The notes: generated by a model not told the origin, from the letters alone. Shown: positions 1 through 9,561, counted from the first letter of the stretch. The stretch is 64,000 nucleotides of DNA from Flavobacterium ajazii (GCF_010614725.1 NZ_JAAEHL010000007.1:62001-126000); one strand, 5' to 3'. A program made the numbers and translations.

Positions 1-1998
1 CTGTTCATCACGATCTGAATTGTAATAAATCAAACCTTGTCTCAGAATTGATTTTGATGTAAAAGAACCATTTTTATATTCTGAAATTAACTGATCGTAT
101 GTTTTAATAGCCTGTTCATTCTTTTTATCAGCGACATAAGTATTAGCCAATTCGAATAAAACATCATCACGATATTCTGATTTCTTATACATCTGAAGAA
201 AATTATTCAACTCGTCAATTTTCTTATCGTTTCTGGACATGAACCCATATGAAATCGCTTTTTGAAATTGCGCATAATCAGCATCAACTCCTTTGGCACT
301 GATTGCTTTTCCGTAAGCTTCCATTGCCTGCGCATACTTTGAAGTTACAAAACGACAATCCCCCAAACGCAGATATGAATCGTTTAATCGTACTTTATCA
401 GCCGGAGCATTATCAATTTGAGCCTGAAATGAATTTCCTGCCTGATCGTATTCTTTCAGTTTAAAATAAGTATACCCAATATTGTAATTAATGTTTTTAT
501 ATTCATCTGTAGCTTTGGCTGATGACAAGCCTGCAAATTGTTTGTAGCTCAATAATGCATTTTGGAAATCGTCTGTCACATATTCAGATTCTGCTTTCCA
601 GAAAGTTGCACGAGCTGTAAAATCAGGATTTTTTTGTTCTTTGATCGCTCCGTTAAACATTTTTAGCGCTTCAGAATAATTTGATTCATTATATAATTCT
701 AAACCTCTGTAAAAAAGTACTTTTTGATAGGCTAACTTATTTTCAGGAGTTCTGTTTTTCTCCAGTAAAACCAAAGCTTCTTTATAATTTTTAGAAGAAA
801 TATAAGAGTCAACTAATAATTTCTCCACTTCTGAACGGCTTGAATTATTTGGATATTTTTTCAAGAAATCAAGCAAAATCCCCGGAACAGTCTGGTAAGC
901 ATTCCCTATTTCGTAACTCAGTTTCGCATAATTCAAAGCTGCATCTTCCTGAATCTGTGCATTAAAATCCATTTCGGAAGCATTTTTAAAAGCATTTAAA
1001 GCTTCTTGTTTTTTACCTGTGTTCAGGTAGGCCAAACCTAAATGATAATAAGCATTCTGCGCTACGAAATCTTTTCCTTCGATAATTTTATTGAATTGAG
1101 AAATTGCTTTTTCGTAGTCTTTTTGCTCGTAATAAGCATAGCCTAACTGATAGAAATCGGTATTATTCCATTTACCTTTCTTGCCTTCATATTTTTCTAA
1201 AAACGGAATCGCTTTACCATATTGTTTCAAATTGAAATAACTTTCTCCGATAATTTTATTTAACTCAGACTTTTCAATTGCATTCGACTGCGCCATGGCC
1301 GCCTGTCCCAAATCAATCGCTTTTTGAAAATTCCCCAGTTTAAAATTCATATCTGCCTGAAAGTACGACAGCTTTTCTTTGTATTTTTCTTCACCAGAAA
1401 CCTCATCAAAATACTTGGTTGCTTCTTTATAATCATCTCCTTCATAAGCCATAAAACCCAGGTAATATTTAGCCTGAGAGCCATATTCAGGAGAGTTTGC
1501 TACTTTGTTAAAATACGCTGTAGCTTCTTTTTTCTTTTTGGCATTAAAGTAACTGTACCCTTTTTGAAAATTAAATTTATCCAAATCAGATTTACTCATA
1601 TAACTTTCGTCGACTTTATCAAACCATTGCAATGCTTTTGGATAATTTGCCTGTTCGAAGAAAAAATGGGCTACCTCAATATACGCCTGGTTTTGTTTCG
1701 TACTCGTTGGATAATCAGACACAAATTTCTCCATTAATTCATCGGCATTCGACTGATTGGTCCTTATGGCACAATTTGCAATGTAATAAGCACAATCCGA
1801 CTGAACTTCCTCAGTAGTTTCGGTATTTTTTACAGCTTCGAAAATGTGTTTGGCCGATGCATATTGCTTGTCGTTATATAAAGCCAGTGCTTTGTCAAAA
1901 TCTTTTAAATCGTAAGTATAAATTGCCGATTTTTGTGCCGACATGCTTGCCGAAACAAGAAGAATCTGAAGAAAAAAGAACCTGGAAATTTTACGCAT
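1..1998 (-). CDS. Exported tetratricopeptide-repeat protein (3' end outside window)
   Basis: The reading frame is open for 666 codons from an ATG at 1998 down to base 1 and has no stop, so the C-terminus lies outside the window. The product starts with a Sec signal peptide (MRKISRFFFLQILLVSASMS, then AQ) and is then almost entirely TPR units, with recurring patterns such as YYLGFMAYEGDDYKEA, YQLGYAYYEQKDYEKA and YHLGLAYLNTGKKQEA. TPR arrays of this kind act as periplasmic or outer-membrane scaffolds. No enzymatic domain is visible in this part. The gene diverges from ftsE across about 290 bp. Its specific role is unknown. Confidence 0.85.
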   Translation of the reverse strand, partial: MRKISRFFFLQILLVSASMSAQKSAIYTYDLKDFDKALALYNDKQYASAKHIFEAVKNTETTEEVQSDCAYYIANCAIRTNQSNADELMEKFVSDYPTSTKQNQAYIEVAHFFFEQANYPKALQWFDKVDESYMSKSDLDKFNFQKGYSYFNAKKKKEATAYFNKVANSPEYGSQAKYYLGFMAYEGDDYKEATKYFDEVSGEEKYKEKLSYFQADMNFKLGNFQKAIDLGQAAMAQSNAIEKSELNKIIGESYFNLKQYGKAIPFLEKYEGKKGKWNNTDFYQLGYAYYEQKDYEKAISQFNKIIEGKDFVAQNAYYHLGLAYLNTGKKQEALNAFKNASEMDFNAQIQEDAALNYAKLSYEIGNAYQTVPGILLDFLKKYPNNSSRSEVEKLLVDSYISSKNYKEALVLLEKNRTPENKLAYQKVLFYRGLELYNESNYSEALKMFNGAIKEQKNPDFTARATFWKAESEYVTDDFQNALLSYKQFAGLSSAKATDEYKNINYNIGYTYFKLKEYDQAGNSFQAQIDNAPADKVRLNDSYLRLGDCRFVTSKYAQAMEAYGKAISAKGVDADYAQFQKAISYGFMSRNDKKIDELNNFLQMYKKSEYRDDVLFELANTYVADKKNEQAIKTYDQLISEYKNGSFTSKSILRQGLIYYNSDRDEQ

Positions 1999-2234
1999 TT
2001 TAGTTATATTTAGTATTCAAATGTATCATTTTATACCGTTTATAACGAAACGTTTTAAGCTTTTATTATGAACAAAAGTTTCAACTTTTCTAAATTTCAA
2101 GCTTTATAAAACCCAAAATACTGATTTTAACTTTCCCAAACAGATTAATTTCTAAGAAGATAGTTTAACGATATAAACAAATTACGAATATGACTTCTGA
2201 CTAAAATTTTTCTCTTCAAATGATCAAAATTTAT

Positions 2235-2265
2235 TTTGAATCCAAGCGTTAACTTATTACTTTTA
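2235..2265 (+). promoter_or_regulatory. Predicted promoter of ftsE
   Basis: TTTG at 2235-2238, 19 bases, then TACTTTTA at 2258-2265. This fits the Bacteroidota primary-sigma pattern (TTTG / TAnnTTTG) with one mismatch in the -7 element. Transcription would begin near 2271, about 15 bases before the ATG. The rest of the 1999-2285 gap is AT-rich and shows no other clear element. Confidence 0.5.
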
Positions 2266-2285
2266 CCATTCAAATCAATTTTATT

Positions 2286-2969
2286 ATGTCAGAAACCGTA
2301 CTATCTCTTAAAGATGTCACTATATTTCAGGAAGGAAGAAAAATTTTATCACATATCAATTTAGACGTTGAACATGGCGAATTTATCTATATCATTGGAA
2401 AAACCGGTACCGGAAAAAGTAGTTTCATGAAAACTTTGTATGGTGATTTGCCTCTTTTGGAAGGTGAAGGACATATTGTAGAATTTGATTTGGTTGCTTT
2501 AAAAGAAAGTCAGATTCCGTATTTGAGACGTAAAATCGGAATTGTATTTCAGGATTTTAAATTACTTCCGGACAGAACTGTACAAGACAATATGCTGTTT
2601 GTTCTTAAAGCAACCGGATGGGTTGAAAAAGAAGCTATGCAGCATAAAATTGATGAAGTTCTGGATAAAGTTGGGATGAAAGATTTCCTGAACAAAATGC
2701 CGCATCAGCTTTCAGGTGGTGAGCAGCAGCGCGTTGCAATTGCAAGAGCTCTATTAAACGATCCTGAATTCATCCTGGCCGATGAACCAACCGGAAACCT
2801 TGATCCTCAGACAAGTTCTGAAGTTTTAGAAGTTTTGAAAAAAATCAACGCTAACGGAAAAACGGTTATCATGGCTACCCACGATTACGCTTTGTTAATG
2901 AAATTCCCTTCTAAAACACTTAAATGCGAGGATCAAAGAATTTTTGAGGTTGTACAACGAAGTGTATAA
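2286..2969 (+). CDS. ftsE: Cell-division ABC transporter ATP-binding protein FtsE
   Basis: This 227-residue protein is a single ABC ATPase domain, the usual FtsE length. It has Walker A GKTGTGKS at 38-45, signature LSGGEQ at 142-147, Walker B FILADE at 162-167, D-loop GNLDP, and the switch histidine in ATHD at 199. FtsE binds the membrane protein FtsX, and the pair gates peptidoglycan hydrolysis at the division septum. No ftsX lies beside it here, so the partner must be encoded elsewhere. The gene has its own promoter and ends 6 bases from a convergent gene. The main alternative is another small LolD/MacB-like ATPase. Confidence 0.85.
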   Translation: MSETVLSLKDVTIFQEGRKILSHINLDVEHGEFIYIIGKTGTGKSSFMKTLYGDLPLLEGEGHIVEFDLVALKESQIPYLRRKIGIVFQDFKLLPDRTVQDNMLFVLKATGWVEKEAMQHKIDEVLDKVGMKDFLNKMPHQLSGGEQQRVAIARALLNDPEFILADEPTGNLDPQTSSEVLEVLKKINANGKTVIMATHDYALLMKFPSKTLKCEDQRIFEVVQRSV

Positions 2970-2975
2970 TCTGAT

Positions 2976-3797
2976 TTATTTTTTGTAAACGTGTGGGTTT
3001 TCTTTAATCCCTTTTTTGAAAATTTTTCTAATACTCATCCTTAAAAAAGTATCCATTTTAAGGATTACATCGGTAAATTTATGTTCAGGTCTTCCTCTAA
3101 AAGAAGTCACATGAAATGTATCTGTTGCTAAAACCGGTGTTTTTGAAAAGTAGTAATTCGAAATACAGCATCTAAACCCTTCATATACAACAGGTGAAAC
3201 CGAATGCAGCGATTTATTATGCGTAACCATTACAGCCAGTCTGTTAAATTTACTATGAATTGTAAGCTGCTGTTTTTGTAATCCATTTGGCCATAATTCG
3301 AGATTACCGCCGTATTCTTCTTTCCAGCGGGGAGTTACATAATATAATAAATTCAATACACGCCAGCGTTCACGGTCTTTATCGTGTGAATTATCCAGAT
3401 GCGGATTCAGGAATTGTTTGTCTCCCATCATAGAAAGACCTCCTGCATAAAGAAATTCATCCGGAATAGGATCTTTGATTTGACAAATTTCACCTATCAA
3501 GTCTACAATTCTGCGATCCTGAAAAGCATAAATAATCTCCTCTAAAACAGGATTATATAAATTCATTTGAACTGCAACAAATTTATCTTCTTTAATGCTT
3601 TTTTTCAGAACCATCTGATCCTGTTTAGGAAAAATTCTATATAACTCTGTTGCTATTTCCTCAGGCAGCAAATCATCCAGAAAAAAATAACCTATTGCTT
3701 CTTTTGATTCTGCGAACTGTTTTGAAAGATGAACTTTTTCATCATTAACCTTTTTATAAATAATTTCAGCAAGCTCAATCCTATTTATAAATTCCAT
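2976..3797 (-). CDS. 2OG-Fe(II) oxygenase
   Basis: This 273-residue protein carries the iron-binding facial triad of the 2-oxoglutarate dioxygenase jelly roll: H133-x-D135 in NPHLDNSHD and the distal H198 in NKSLHSVSP. R209 in GFRCCISNYY is positioned to hold the 2-oxoglutarate carboxylate. The family hydroxylates proteins, small molecules or sugars; the substrate here cannot be told. It lies at the edge of the glycosyltransferase locus, diverging from one across 52 bases, which suggests a role in glycan or lipid tailoring. A TATATTTG on the minus strand at 3822-3829 is a likely -7 element. Confidence 0.8.
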   Translation of the reverse strand: MEFINRIELAEIIYKKVNDEKVHLSKQFAESKEAIGYFFLDDLLPEEIATELYRIFPKQDQMVLKKSIKEDKFVAVQMNLYNPVLEEIIYAFQDRRIVDLIGEICQIKDPIPDEFLYAGGLSMMGDKQFLNPHLDNSHDKDRERWRVLNLLYYVTPRWKEEYGGNLELWPNGLQKQQLTIHSKFNRLAVMVTHNKSLHSVSPVVYEGFRCCISNYYFSKTPVLATDTFHVTSFRGRPEHKFTDVILKMDTFLRMSIRKIFKKGIKENPHVYKK

Positions 3798-3849
3798 ATT
3801 TTTGAATGTTTTTTTACTTTACAAATATATCACTAAATAGTTTCCTTTA

Positions 3850-4728
3850 ATGCTTTCTATCCTTATTCCTACCTATAATTACAATGTTTATAATCTTGTT
3901 TTAGAATTGCACAAGCAATGCACGGAAAGTGGAATTGAATTTGAAATTGTATGTCTTGATGATGCTTCTGTTTATTATTCTGCTGAAAATCAAAAAATAA
4001 AAGAATTAGCAAATTGCCATTATTTGGTTAATGATATAAATTCAGGTCGTACTTTCACACGAAATAAACTAGCCGAAAAAGCATTATACAAATGGCTTTT
4101 ATTTTTAGATGCAGATGTAATTCCAGTAAATTCAAATTTTATCAATAATTACATTTCATTTCTAAATAACAAATTTCAGGTCGTTGTAGGAGGATATTCC
4201 TATCAGGAGATAAAATCTGAGCCAGAAATTATATTTAGGCATAAATACGGAAAAGACAGAGAAGAAAAAGTAGCTTCAAAAAGAAACTTAACCCCATACA
4301 ATTACATCTTTTCTGGCAACATATTAATCTGGAAGGAAACCTTTAAACTAACAAATTATGCCTCAGAAAATGCATTTTATGGTATGGATAATTTCTTTGC
4401 ATATCAGCTTTTCCTTAACAAAATTAAAGTAATTCATATTGAAAATCCTATTTATCATTTAGGATTGGAAACGAACCAGATATTCTTCGAAAAAAGTCTC
4501 AAATCCGTTGAAATGAGGAAAGAGTTTTTGATTGATTGCGATCAAATCGAAAAAATTAATCCATTAATAAAAAACTACAAAAAAATAAAAAGATATCATT
4601 TATTACCAATTGCAATATTTTTTTTTAAAATTTCCGAACCTTTTTTAAAAAGAAGAATATTAAATAAAAATCCAAACTTATTCTGTTTTGATATTTACCG
4701 ATTGGGATACATTTGCACATTAAAATAA
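3850..4728 (+). CDS. Family 2 glycosyltransferase
   Basis: The 292-residue product begins directly with the GT-A nucleotide-binding strand (MLSILIPTYNYN). It has the NSGRTFTRNKLAEKA segment typical of GT2 enzymes and the metal-binding DAD at 87-89 (LLFLDADVIPV). It would transfer a sugar from a nucleotide donor to a lipid-linked acceptor at the cytoplasmic membrane face. Base composition is strikingly AT-rich. It is followed within 5 bases by another GT2 gene, so the two are co-transcribed. Sugar specificity cannot be inferred. Confidence 0.85.
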   Translation: MLSILIPTYNYNVYNLVLELHKQCTESGIEFEIVCLDDASVYYSAENQKIKELANCHYLVNDINSGRTFTRNKLAEKALYKWLLFLDADVIPVNSNFINNYISFLNNKFQVVVGGYSYQEIKSEPEIIFRHKYGKDREEKVASKRNLTPYNYIFSGNILIWKETFKLTNYASENAFYGMDNFFAYQLFLNKIKVIHIENPIYHLGLETNQIFFEKSLKSVEMRKEFLIDCDQIEKINPLIKNYKKIKRYHLLPIAIFFFKISEPFLKRRILNKNPNLFCFDIYRLGYICTLK

Positions 4729-4733
4729 TCTTT

Positions 4734-5660
4734 ATGTCACACTTTTCGATAATTATTCCTTTATATAACAAAGAAAATTTTATTGAAAACACCTTAAAAA
4801 GTGTCCTCAATCAAAATTTTACAGATTTTGAAGTGATAATTATTAATGATGGTTCAACTGATTCAAGTGAAGAAAAAGTTCTCCAATTTAATGATTCAAG
4901 AATTAAATATCATCGCAAAAAAAATGGTGGTGTTTCTTCGGCAAGAAACTATGGTATAGAAAAAGCTAAATCCGACTATATTACGTTTATAGATGCTGAT
5001 GATTATTGGTATCCCGACTTTTTAGACGAAATGTTTAAGAATATTAATGCCTGTCCGGAACTAAAAGTTTTTTCGACCGCAATCGAAATTGAAACTTCTA
5101 AGAGTGTGATACCCGCCAATTATTCCATAAAAAAAACAGGTAATTTTGAGGTTGTGAACTATTTTAAAGCCAGTTCAAAAAGAACAGTGCTTTGTTCTTC
5201 CTCTGCCGTTTTTCATAAAACCGTTTTTGAATATACTGGTTCATTTGACACAAAAATAAAAAGCGGTGAAGATACCGATTTATGGATTAGAATTGGATTA
5301 GCCTATCCGATTCACTTCTCTTGGAAAATACTTACACGTTATGTATATGATCAAAATAGTCTTTCCAAAAAACACAAAATCACAATTGATTCTTTTAATT
5401 TTTCTAATTATCAATTGTTGGAAAAAACAAACCCTGAATTAAAAAAATTCCTTGATCTGAATCGTTTTTCATTGGCAATAAAATCAAAATTAATTAGTGA
5501 TAAAGAAAACTTTAATAAACTTTATAATCAAATAGACTTAAATACATTACCACTAAAAAAAAGATTGTTACTCAGACTACCCGCTTTTTTGCTTACCTAC
5601 CTAATTAGCTTAAAAACAATTTTGGCCAATTCAGGATTAGGAAGTTCAGTCTTTAAATGA
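4734..5660 (+). CDS. Family 2 glycosyltransferase
   Basis: I chose the ATG at 4734 (MSHFSIIIPLYNKEN), 5 bases after the upstream stop, over an in-frame TTG at 4713 that would overlap the preceding gene. The 308-residue product has the GT-A fold signatures IIINDGSTD (36-44), GGVSSARNYG, DADD at 87-90 and the later GEDTDLW acceptor-side motif. It is a processive-type or single-addition GT2 acting on the same glycan as its neighbours. The 3' end overlaps the end of the convergent fdtA-like gene by 15 bases. Confidence 0.88.
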   Translation: MSHFSIIIPLYNKENFIENTLKSVLNQNFTDFEVIIINDGSTDSSEEKVLQFNDSRIKYHRKKNGGVSSARNYGIEKAKSDYITFIDADDYWYPDFLDEMFKNINACPELKVFSTAIEIETSKSVIPANYSIKKTGNFEVVNYFKASSKRTVLCSSSAVFHKTVFEYTGSFDTKIKSGEDTDLWIRIGLAYPIHFSWKILTRYVYDQNSLSKKHKITIDSFNFSNYQLLEKTNPELKKFLDLNRFSLAIKSKLISDKENFNKLYNQIDLNTLPLKKRLLLRLPAFLLTYLISLKTILANSGLGSSVFK

Positions 5661-6050
5661 CATAAATTCATCAAAATCCCGAATATAATCATCTTCATCA
5701 AAAACTGCTGAAGCCAGAACTAAACAAACAGAACCTGAAGAGAAATTATGCAGTTCTCTCCAAACACCTGTAGGTATCAAAAGGCCTATATTAGGCCTAT
5801 TTAAGGTAATAACAACTTGTTCATCGCCTTTTTTCAATATCACATCAAAACTACCGCTTAAAGAAATCAAAAGTTGTTTAAGATTCTTATGGGCATGTCC
5901 ACCTCTTTCTGCTCCACTAGGAACATCATATAAATAATATACTCTTTTAATTTCAAAAGGAACAACATCTTTTTCTATTACAGAAAGATTTCCCCTTGGA
6001 TCTTCAATTTTTGGAAGATTTATGAGTTCAAAAAAAGGTAATTTATTCAT
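5646..6050 (-). CDS. fdtA: FdtA/QdtA-type dTDP-4-oxo-6-deoxyglucose 3,4-ketoisomerase
   Basis: This 134-residue single cupin fits the FdtA/QdtA (WxcM-like) family by length and by motifs: DPRGNLSVIE, YYLYDVPSGAERGGHAHK and IPTGVWRELHNFS. H52 and H54 in GGHAHK correspond to the paired catalytic histidines known for FdtA. The enzyme converts dTDP-4-oxo-6-deoxy-D-glucose to the 3-oxo isomer, which a PLP aminotransferase then turns into a 3-amino-3,6-dideoxyhexose. Such an aminotransferase is present at 12483-13586. The start overlaps the upstream glycosyltransferase by 8 bases, which indicates translational coupling. FdtA (galacto product) and QdtA (gluco product) cannot be told apart by eye. 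Confidence 0.82.
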   Translation of the reverse strand: MNKLPFFELINLPKIEDPRGNLSVIEKDVVPFEIKRVYYLYDVPSGAERGGHAHKNLKQLLISLSGSFDVILKKGDEQVVITLNRPNIGLLIPTGVWRELHNFSSGSVCLVLASAVFDEDDYIRDFDEFMSFKD

Positions 6051-6888
6051 AACGTGAATCTAATTTTTTATTTAAAATTAATTTATAATCATATATTCCT
6101 GATAGACCAACCCCAAACTTTCTTTTTATTTCAGATATAGACAGTTTATACTTTCTGAGCAAAAAAAACATATACTTAAGCAAAAATAAATATGCGACAA
6201 CACCATGACTCTTATAATATCCAGCCATTCTTGCGTAAATCACACGATCAGAAGCAGCATCATCACTAGAAGAAAAGGCTTCATGTATAACAATCGAAAG
6301 AGGATAAAAAATCACCCTTAATCTTTTATGCCGAATGTTCTTTAGAAAAAAAAATGTTTCCGAATCCTTAAATTTACTCCCTAATCCAAAAAATTCATTA
6401 AAAAAACACTCCCTCTTTTTTAAATCCTCAACTTTACAGCTAAGTTCAATAGACAGTACCTTTCTGATTTTTGTATTATTCAATTCCTTTTGATATTTTG
6501 GATAATTACTATATAAACATCCCCCTTTTGTAATTGTCTGAAAACATATAGCGGTTGCATTTTCATTCAGATTATGGGCTTTTATTATATTTTCCTGAAA
6601 ATTTTCTAAAAAAACCACATCATCATCAGCAATCAATACAACCTTACCTCTTGCATTTTTAATCCCTAAATTTCTGCTTTTTGAAAGTCCTTTTTCAAAT
6701 GAATTAATAACCCGGACAGATGGGTAGTCAGACACTAAAATTCTATTTTCTTGTGTTTGGTTAATAATCAGAATCGAAAAATTAGAAAAATGGGCAAAAG
6801 TAAACACTGGAATTAGAAAATCTAATGAGTTTCTATTCATAGTCGAAACTATTATTTCTAAATCTTCATTTGTATATTTTTCTTCCAA
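6043..6888 (-). CDS. Family 2 glycosyltransferase, probable TTG start
   Basis: The product shows GT2 features: LEIIVSTMNR as first strand, FEKGLSKSRNLGIKNA, and the metal site ADDDV. The frame opens at a TTG at 6909, but that codon lies inside a perfect minus-strand -7 box (TATATTTG, 6907-6914), so translation must begin downstream. The next in-frame ATG, at 6840, would delete the first core strand. The TTG at 6888 (281 residues, starting MEEKYTNEDLEIIV) fits both constraints. It is coupled to fdtA, whose start it overlaps by 8 bases. Sugar specificity is unknown. Confidence 0.75.
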   Translation of the reverse strand: MEEKYTNEDLEIIVSTMNRNSLDFLIPVFTFAHFSNFSILIINQTQENRILVSDYPSVRVINSFEKGLSKSRNLGIKNARGKVVLIADDDVVFLENFQENIIKAHNLNENATAICFQTITKGGCLYSNYPKYQKELNNTKIRKVLSIELSCKVEDLKKRECFFNEFFGLGSKFKDSETFFFLKNIRHKRLRVIFYPLSIVIHEAFSSSDDAASDRVIYARMAGYYKSHGVVAYLFLLKYMFFLLRKYKLSISEIKRKFGVGLSGIYDYKLILNKKLDSRYE

Positions 6889-6900
6889 TTTGTTGCTACA

Positions 6901-6914
6901 TTTGCGCAAATATA
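6901..6914 (-). promoter_or_regulatory. -7 element and palindrome in a divergent promoter region
   Basis: The minus strand reads TATATTTG at 6914-6907, a perfect Bacteroidota -7 box for the glycosyltransferase/fdtA pair. It overlaps the perfect palindrome TTTGCGCAAA at 6901-6910, which sits between two divergent glycosyltransferase genes. The palindrome could be an operator affecting both directions, or chance in AT-rich DNA. Confidence 0.45.
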
Positions 6915-6932
6915 TATAAAACGATTATGTAA

Positions 6933-8075
6933 ATGAAAATACTTTTAGTTGGTGAATACAGCAGGTTACATAATTCATTAAAAGAAGCCTTAATTACATT
7001 AGGCCATGATGTTGTTATCATTGCTACCGGAGATAATTTTAAAAAATATGACGTAGATTATTCATTGTACCCAAGTTTTTTTTGCGACTTTTGGTTCATT
7101 AGAAAAATTAAAAATCTTATCTATTTAATCGCTAAAACAGATTTAGAAAGCCTTGAAAAAGGGATTCGCTTTTACTTTTTTCTTTCGAAATTAAAAGATT
7201 ACGATGTTGTACAATTAATTAATTCCAATGCTATAGAAACATACCCTGTTTTTTCTCGGTTTTTATTAAAAAAACTATTCCGGCAGAACAAAAAAACATT
7301 TCTTTTAGTATGTGGTGAAGAAACTCCAATAGTCGAATATCTTTTAAAAAATGAAATGAGATATTCAATTCTCAGCCCTCTATTTACTAACCAAAAACTC
7401 AAAGAAAAATACGGCTATACCTTAAAATACATTCAAAAAAACTATCAAAAAACTTTTGATTTCATTAAAACAAAAACTACTGCAATAATCACTTCTGATC
7501 TGGATTACAAAATACCAATGGAAGAAATGGGATATAACATACAATTTATCCCTAATCCTATTAATATAGATAAAATTGTATCCACCCCTTTAACAATTTC
7601 GAACAAAATAATCATTTTTTTGGGAATAAATGAAAGCAGTTCTATTAAAAAAGGAGTTCTATTTTTTGAAAAAGCACTGGAAATTATTCAGGAAAAATAC
7701 CCTGATAAAATTGAAGTTATTACAACAAAAAGTATCCCATACAATCAATACATTAAACTCTACAATAAAGCTCATATACTATTAGATCAGGTTTATGGCT
7801 ACGACCAGGGTTACAATGCACTGGAAGCCATGTCAAAAGGAAAAGTCGTATTTACCGGAGCCGAAACAGAATTTATGGAACACTATAATTTAAACGAAAG
7901 AGTTTGCATCAATGCTCTTCCTGACGTCAATTCCATCGTTAAAGAACTTTCTTTTTTAATTGAAAATCCTGACGAAATAATTGCTATTGGAAAAAGAGCG
8001 CGAATATTCATTGAACAAGAACACAATTATATAAAAATTGCTGAACGATATTTAAATACTTGGAAAAAGTATTAA
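6933..8075 (+). CDS. GT4-like (GT-B fold) glycosyltransferase
   Basis: This 380-residue protein starts with MKILLVGEYSRLHNSL, the N-terminal Rossmann strand of GT-B enzymes. It has the interdomain FIPNPINIDKI segment and a C-terminal donor domain with IIFLGINESS, HILLDQVYG and YNALEAMSKGKVVF, the usual region of the EX7E motif in GT4 enzymes. It would add a sugar from a nucleotide donor during assembly of the locus glycan. It ends 3 bases from a convergent gene. The donor is unknown. Confidence 0.82.
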   Translation: MKILLVGEYSRLHNSLKEALITLGHDVVIIATGDNFKKYDVDYSLYPSFFCDFWFIRKIKNLIYLIAKTDLESLEKGIRFYFFLSKLKDYDVVQLINSNAIETYPVFSRFLLKKLFRQNKKTFLLVCGEETPIVEYLLKNEMRYSILSPLFTNQKLKEKYGYTLKYIQKNYQKTFDFIKTKTTAIITSDLDYKIPMEEMGYNIQFIPNPINIDKIVSTPLTISNKIIIFLGINESSSIKKGVLFFEKALEIIQEKYPDKIEVITTKSIPYNQYIKLYNKAHILLDQVYGYDQGYNALEAMSKGKVVFTGAETEFMEHYNLNERVCINALPDVNSIVKELSFLIENPDEIIAIGKRARIFIEQEHNYIKIAERYLNTWKKY

Positions 8076-8078
8076 ATA

Positions 8079-9560
8079 TCACTTCATACTATTCAAAAAT
8101 GCCGAACTTCCATTTTCGTCAATTGCTTTATAAACTTTAGAAAAATCCGATGAATCATAACAGTTATAACTTGTATTAGGCTGCAGATTTTTCAGCAATT
8201 GTTTATTCTCACTCAAATATGAAAATAGAACTCTAAAGAGATTTACCGGAGTTTTTAACTGCCTGTCAAATTCAGCATGTTTACCATCATTCCATTTAAT
8301 AGCCAATTTGGCTCCAAAAATAGAATACAAAAGTTTTGGGTCTGTAATCCGGTCCTGAGCTTGCAATGTATAATCAAAACCAACAAATCCTCCATGGTCT
8401 GCTCCTATAATTATTATTGAATTTGGGTCGTTTTTTCTAATGTAAGAAACCATTATCTTCAACCAATCATTGGCCTTTTTTATTTTTTTTATATATTCTT
8501 TACGCTCTTTCTCAGCCCCTAAATTTCCTTTCTTATAAACACCTATGTGTCCCGGTTTAAACTTCTCAATAAAGAAAAAATTATTGGTCTTTTTATTCCT
8601 TTCAATTTGATTTTTTATGTCTTCATAAATCGGTTTGTAAATTTCCCATCCATCTTTATAAATGGGAATTTCATCGCATTTAAAATTACAATAATCATAA
8701 AATACATTTGGTCTATTCGACAACAGATAAGCTCTTTCGGTTATAAAGAATGTCTTATAATTGTTACTCTTAAAAATTTTCAAAACTGGATTTTCTCCAA
8801 CTATGTAATCTCTTGCGTACTCAAAATTAGAAAACTCATTTGAAAAATGATGTTTCATATAAAAGCAGGAAGAATTCGAAAACAATGTTGATTCATAATT
8901 ACTTCTGTAGTCATTATACAAAGTAAATTTCTCCTCTTTAAGCCAATTATCAAACATAGAATTATCGTGTCTATAAAGAGGTCCCTTTAAATTTATATCA
9001 TTCGCATATCCATCAGGCTGAATATAATAAATATTAGGATTTCTCCTGAATTTACACATTAAAATATTATCTGGTTGATTTTGCCATTCTGTTGAATTAG
9101 TCAAATTTAATCCAACAATTTTTACCAACTTATAGACTGGAATTGCTGACATCAAAAAAAGAAAAAAAGCCAGATGTTTATTTTTTTTTATTTTAAATGC
9201 CAAAACAATGAAACTCAAAAATAAAAACAAACCTATTTTTTTATATGAGCCCAATACATTTGAAACTCCAAATAAATAAAAAGACAGCAGCAGCAACATC
9301 AAAATTGTAATGAATTGCGGTATAAAACCATCCCATTTAAACTTCTGAAGTATTTTATTTAAAACAAAAATTGTGGTAATGGAAATTAAAATATAATAAA
9401 AAGTATAAAAAAATAAGTGTTCCCAGGAATTAACTGAATCAAAATTATTAGAAAAATGAAATGCTAAAGCATAAAAACCAACACTAAACCCCGATAAAAC
9501 AGGGTAAGGATTGGAGGTGTTCAAAAAAACATTTAATTTTTGTCTAATATCTAATTTCAT
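8079..9560 (-). CDS. Membrane-anchored sulfatase/alkaline-phosphatase-superfamily protein
   Basis: The N-terminal third (roughly residues 1-155) is a run of hydrophobic segments. After it comes a periplasmic alkaline-phosphatase-fold domain with a first metal aspartate in YYIQPDGYAND, a likely Thr/Ser nucleophile in YESTLFSNSSC, and a second metal site in IIIGADHGGFVG. This layout matches phosphoglycerol or phosphoethanolamine transferases and LTA-synthase-like enzymes rather than Cys-type sulfatases, because no CxPxR is present. It probably adds or removes a phospho-substituent on the exported glycan. Its start follows the methyltransferase stop by one base (TAAAATG), so the two are co-expressed. 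Confidence 0.72.
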   Translation of the reverse strand: MKLDIRQKLNVFLNTSNPYPVLSGFSVGFYALAFHFSNNFDSVNSWEHLFFYTFYYILISITTIFVLNKILQKFKWDGFIPQFITILMLLLLSFYLFGVSNVLGSYKKIGLFLFLSFIVLAFKIKKNKHLAFFLFLMSAIPVYKLVKIVGLNLTNSTEWQNQPDNILMCKFRRNPNIYYIQPDGYANDINLKGPLYRHDNSMFDNWLKEEKFTLYNDYRSNYESTLFSNSSCFYMKHHFSNEFSNFEYARDYIVGENPVLKIFKSNNYKTFFITERAYLLSNRPNVFYDYCNFKCDEIPIYKDGWEIYKPIYEDIKNQIERNKKTNNFFFIEKFKPGHIGVYKKGNLGAEKERKEYIKKIKKANDWLKIMVSYIRKNDPNSIIIIGADHGGFVGFDYTLQAQDRITDPKLLYSIFGAKLAIKWNDGKHAEFDRQLKTPVNLFRVLFSYLSENKQLLKNLQPNTSYNCYDSSDFSKVYKAIDENGSSAFLNSMK

Positions 9561-9561
9561 T

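Noticed and set aside
1324..1737. 137-residue frame on the plus strand
   Set aside because: It is antisense to the TPR protein gene and Phe/Ile-rich; a shadow of the real gene.
8079..9560. Second Cys-type sulfatase that would need the FGE
   Set aside because: No CxPxR or SxPxR motif is present; the fold resembles LTA-synthase or phosphoethanolamine transferases instead.
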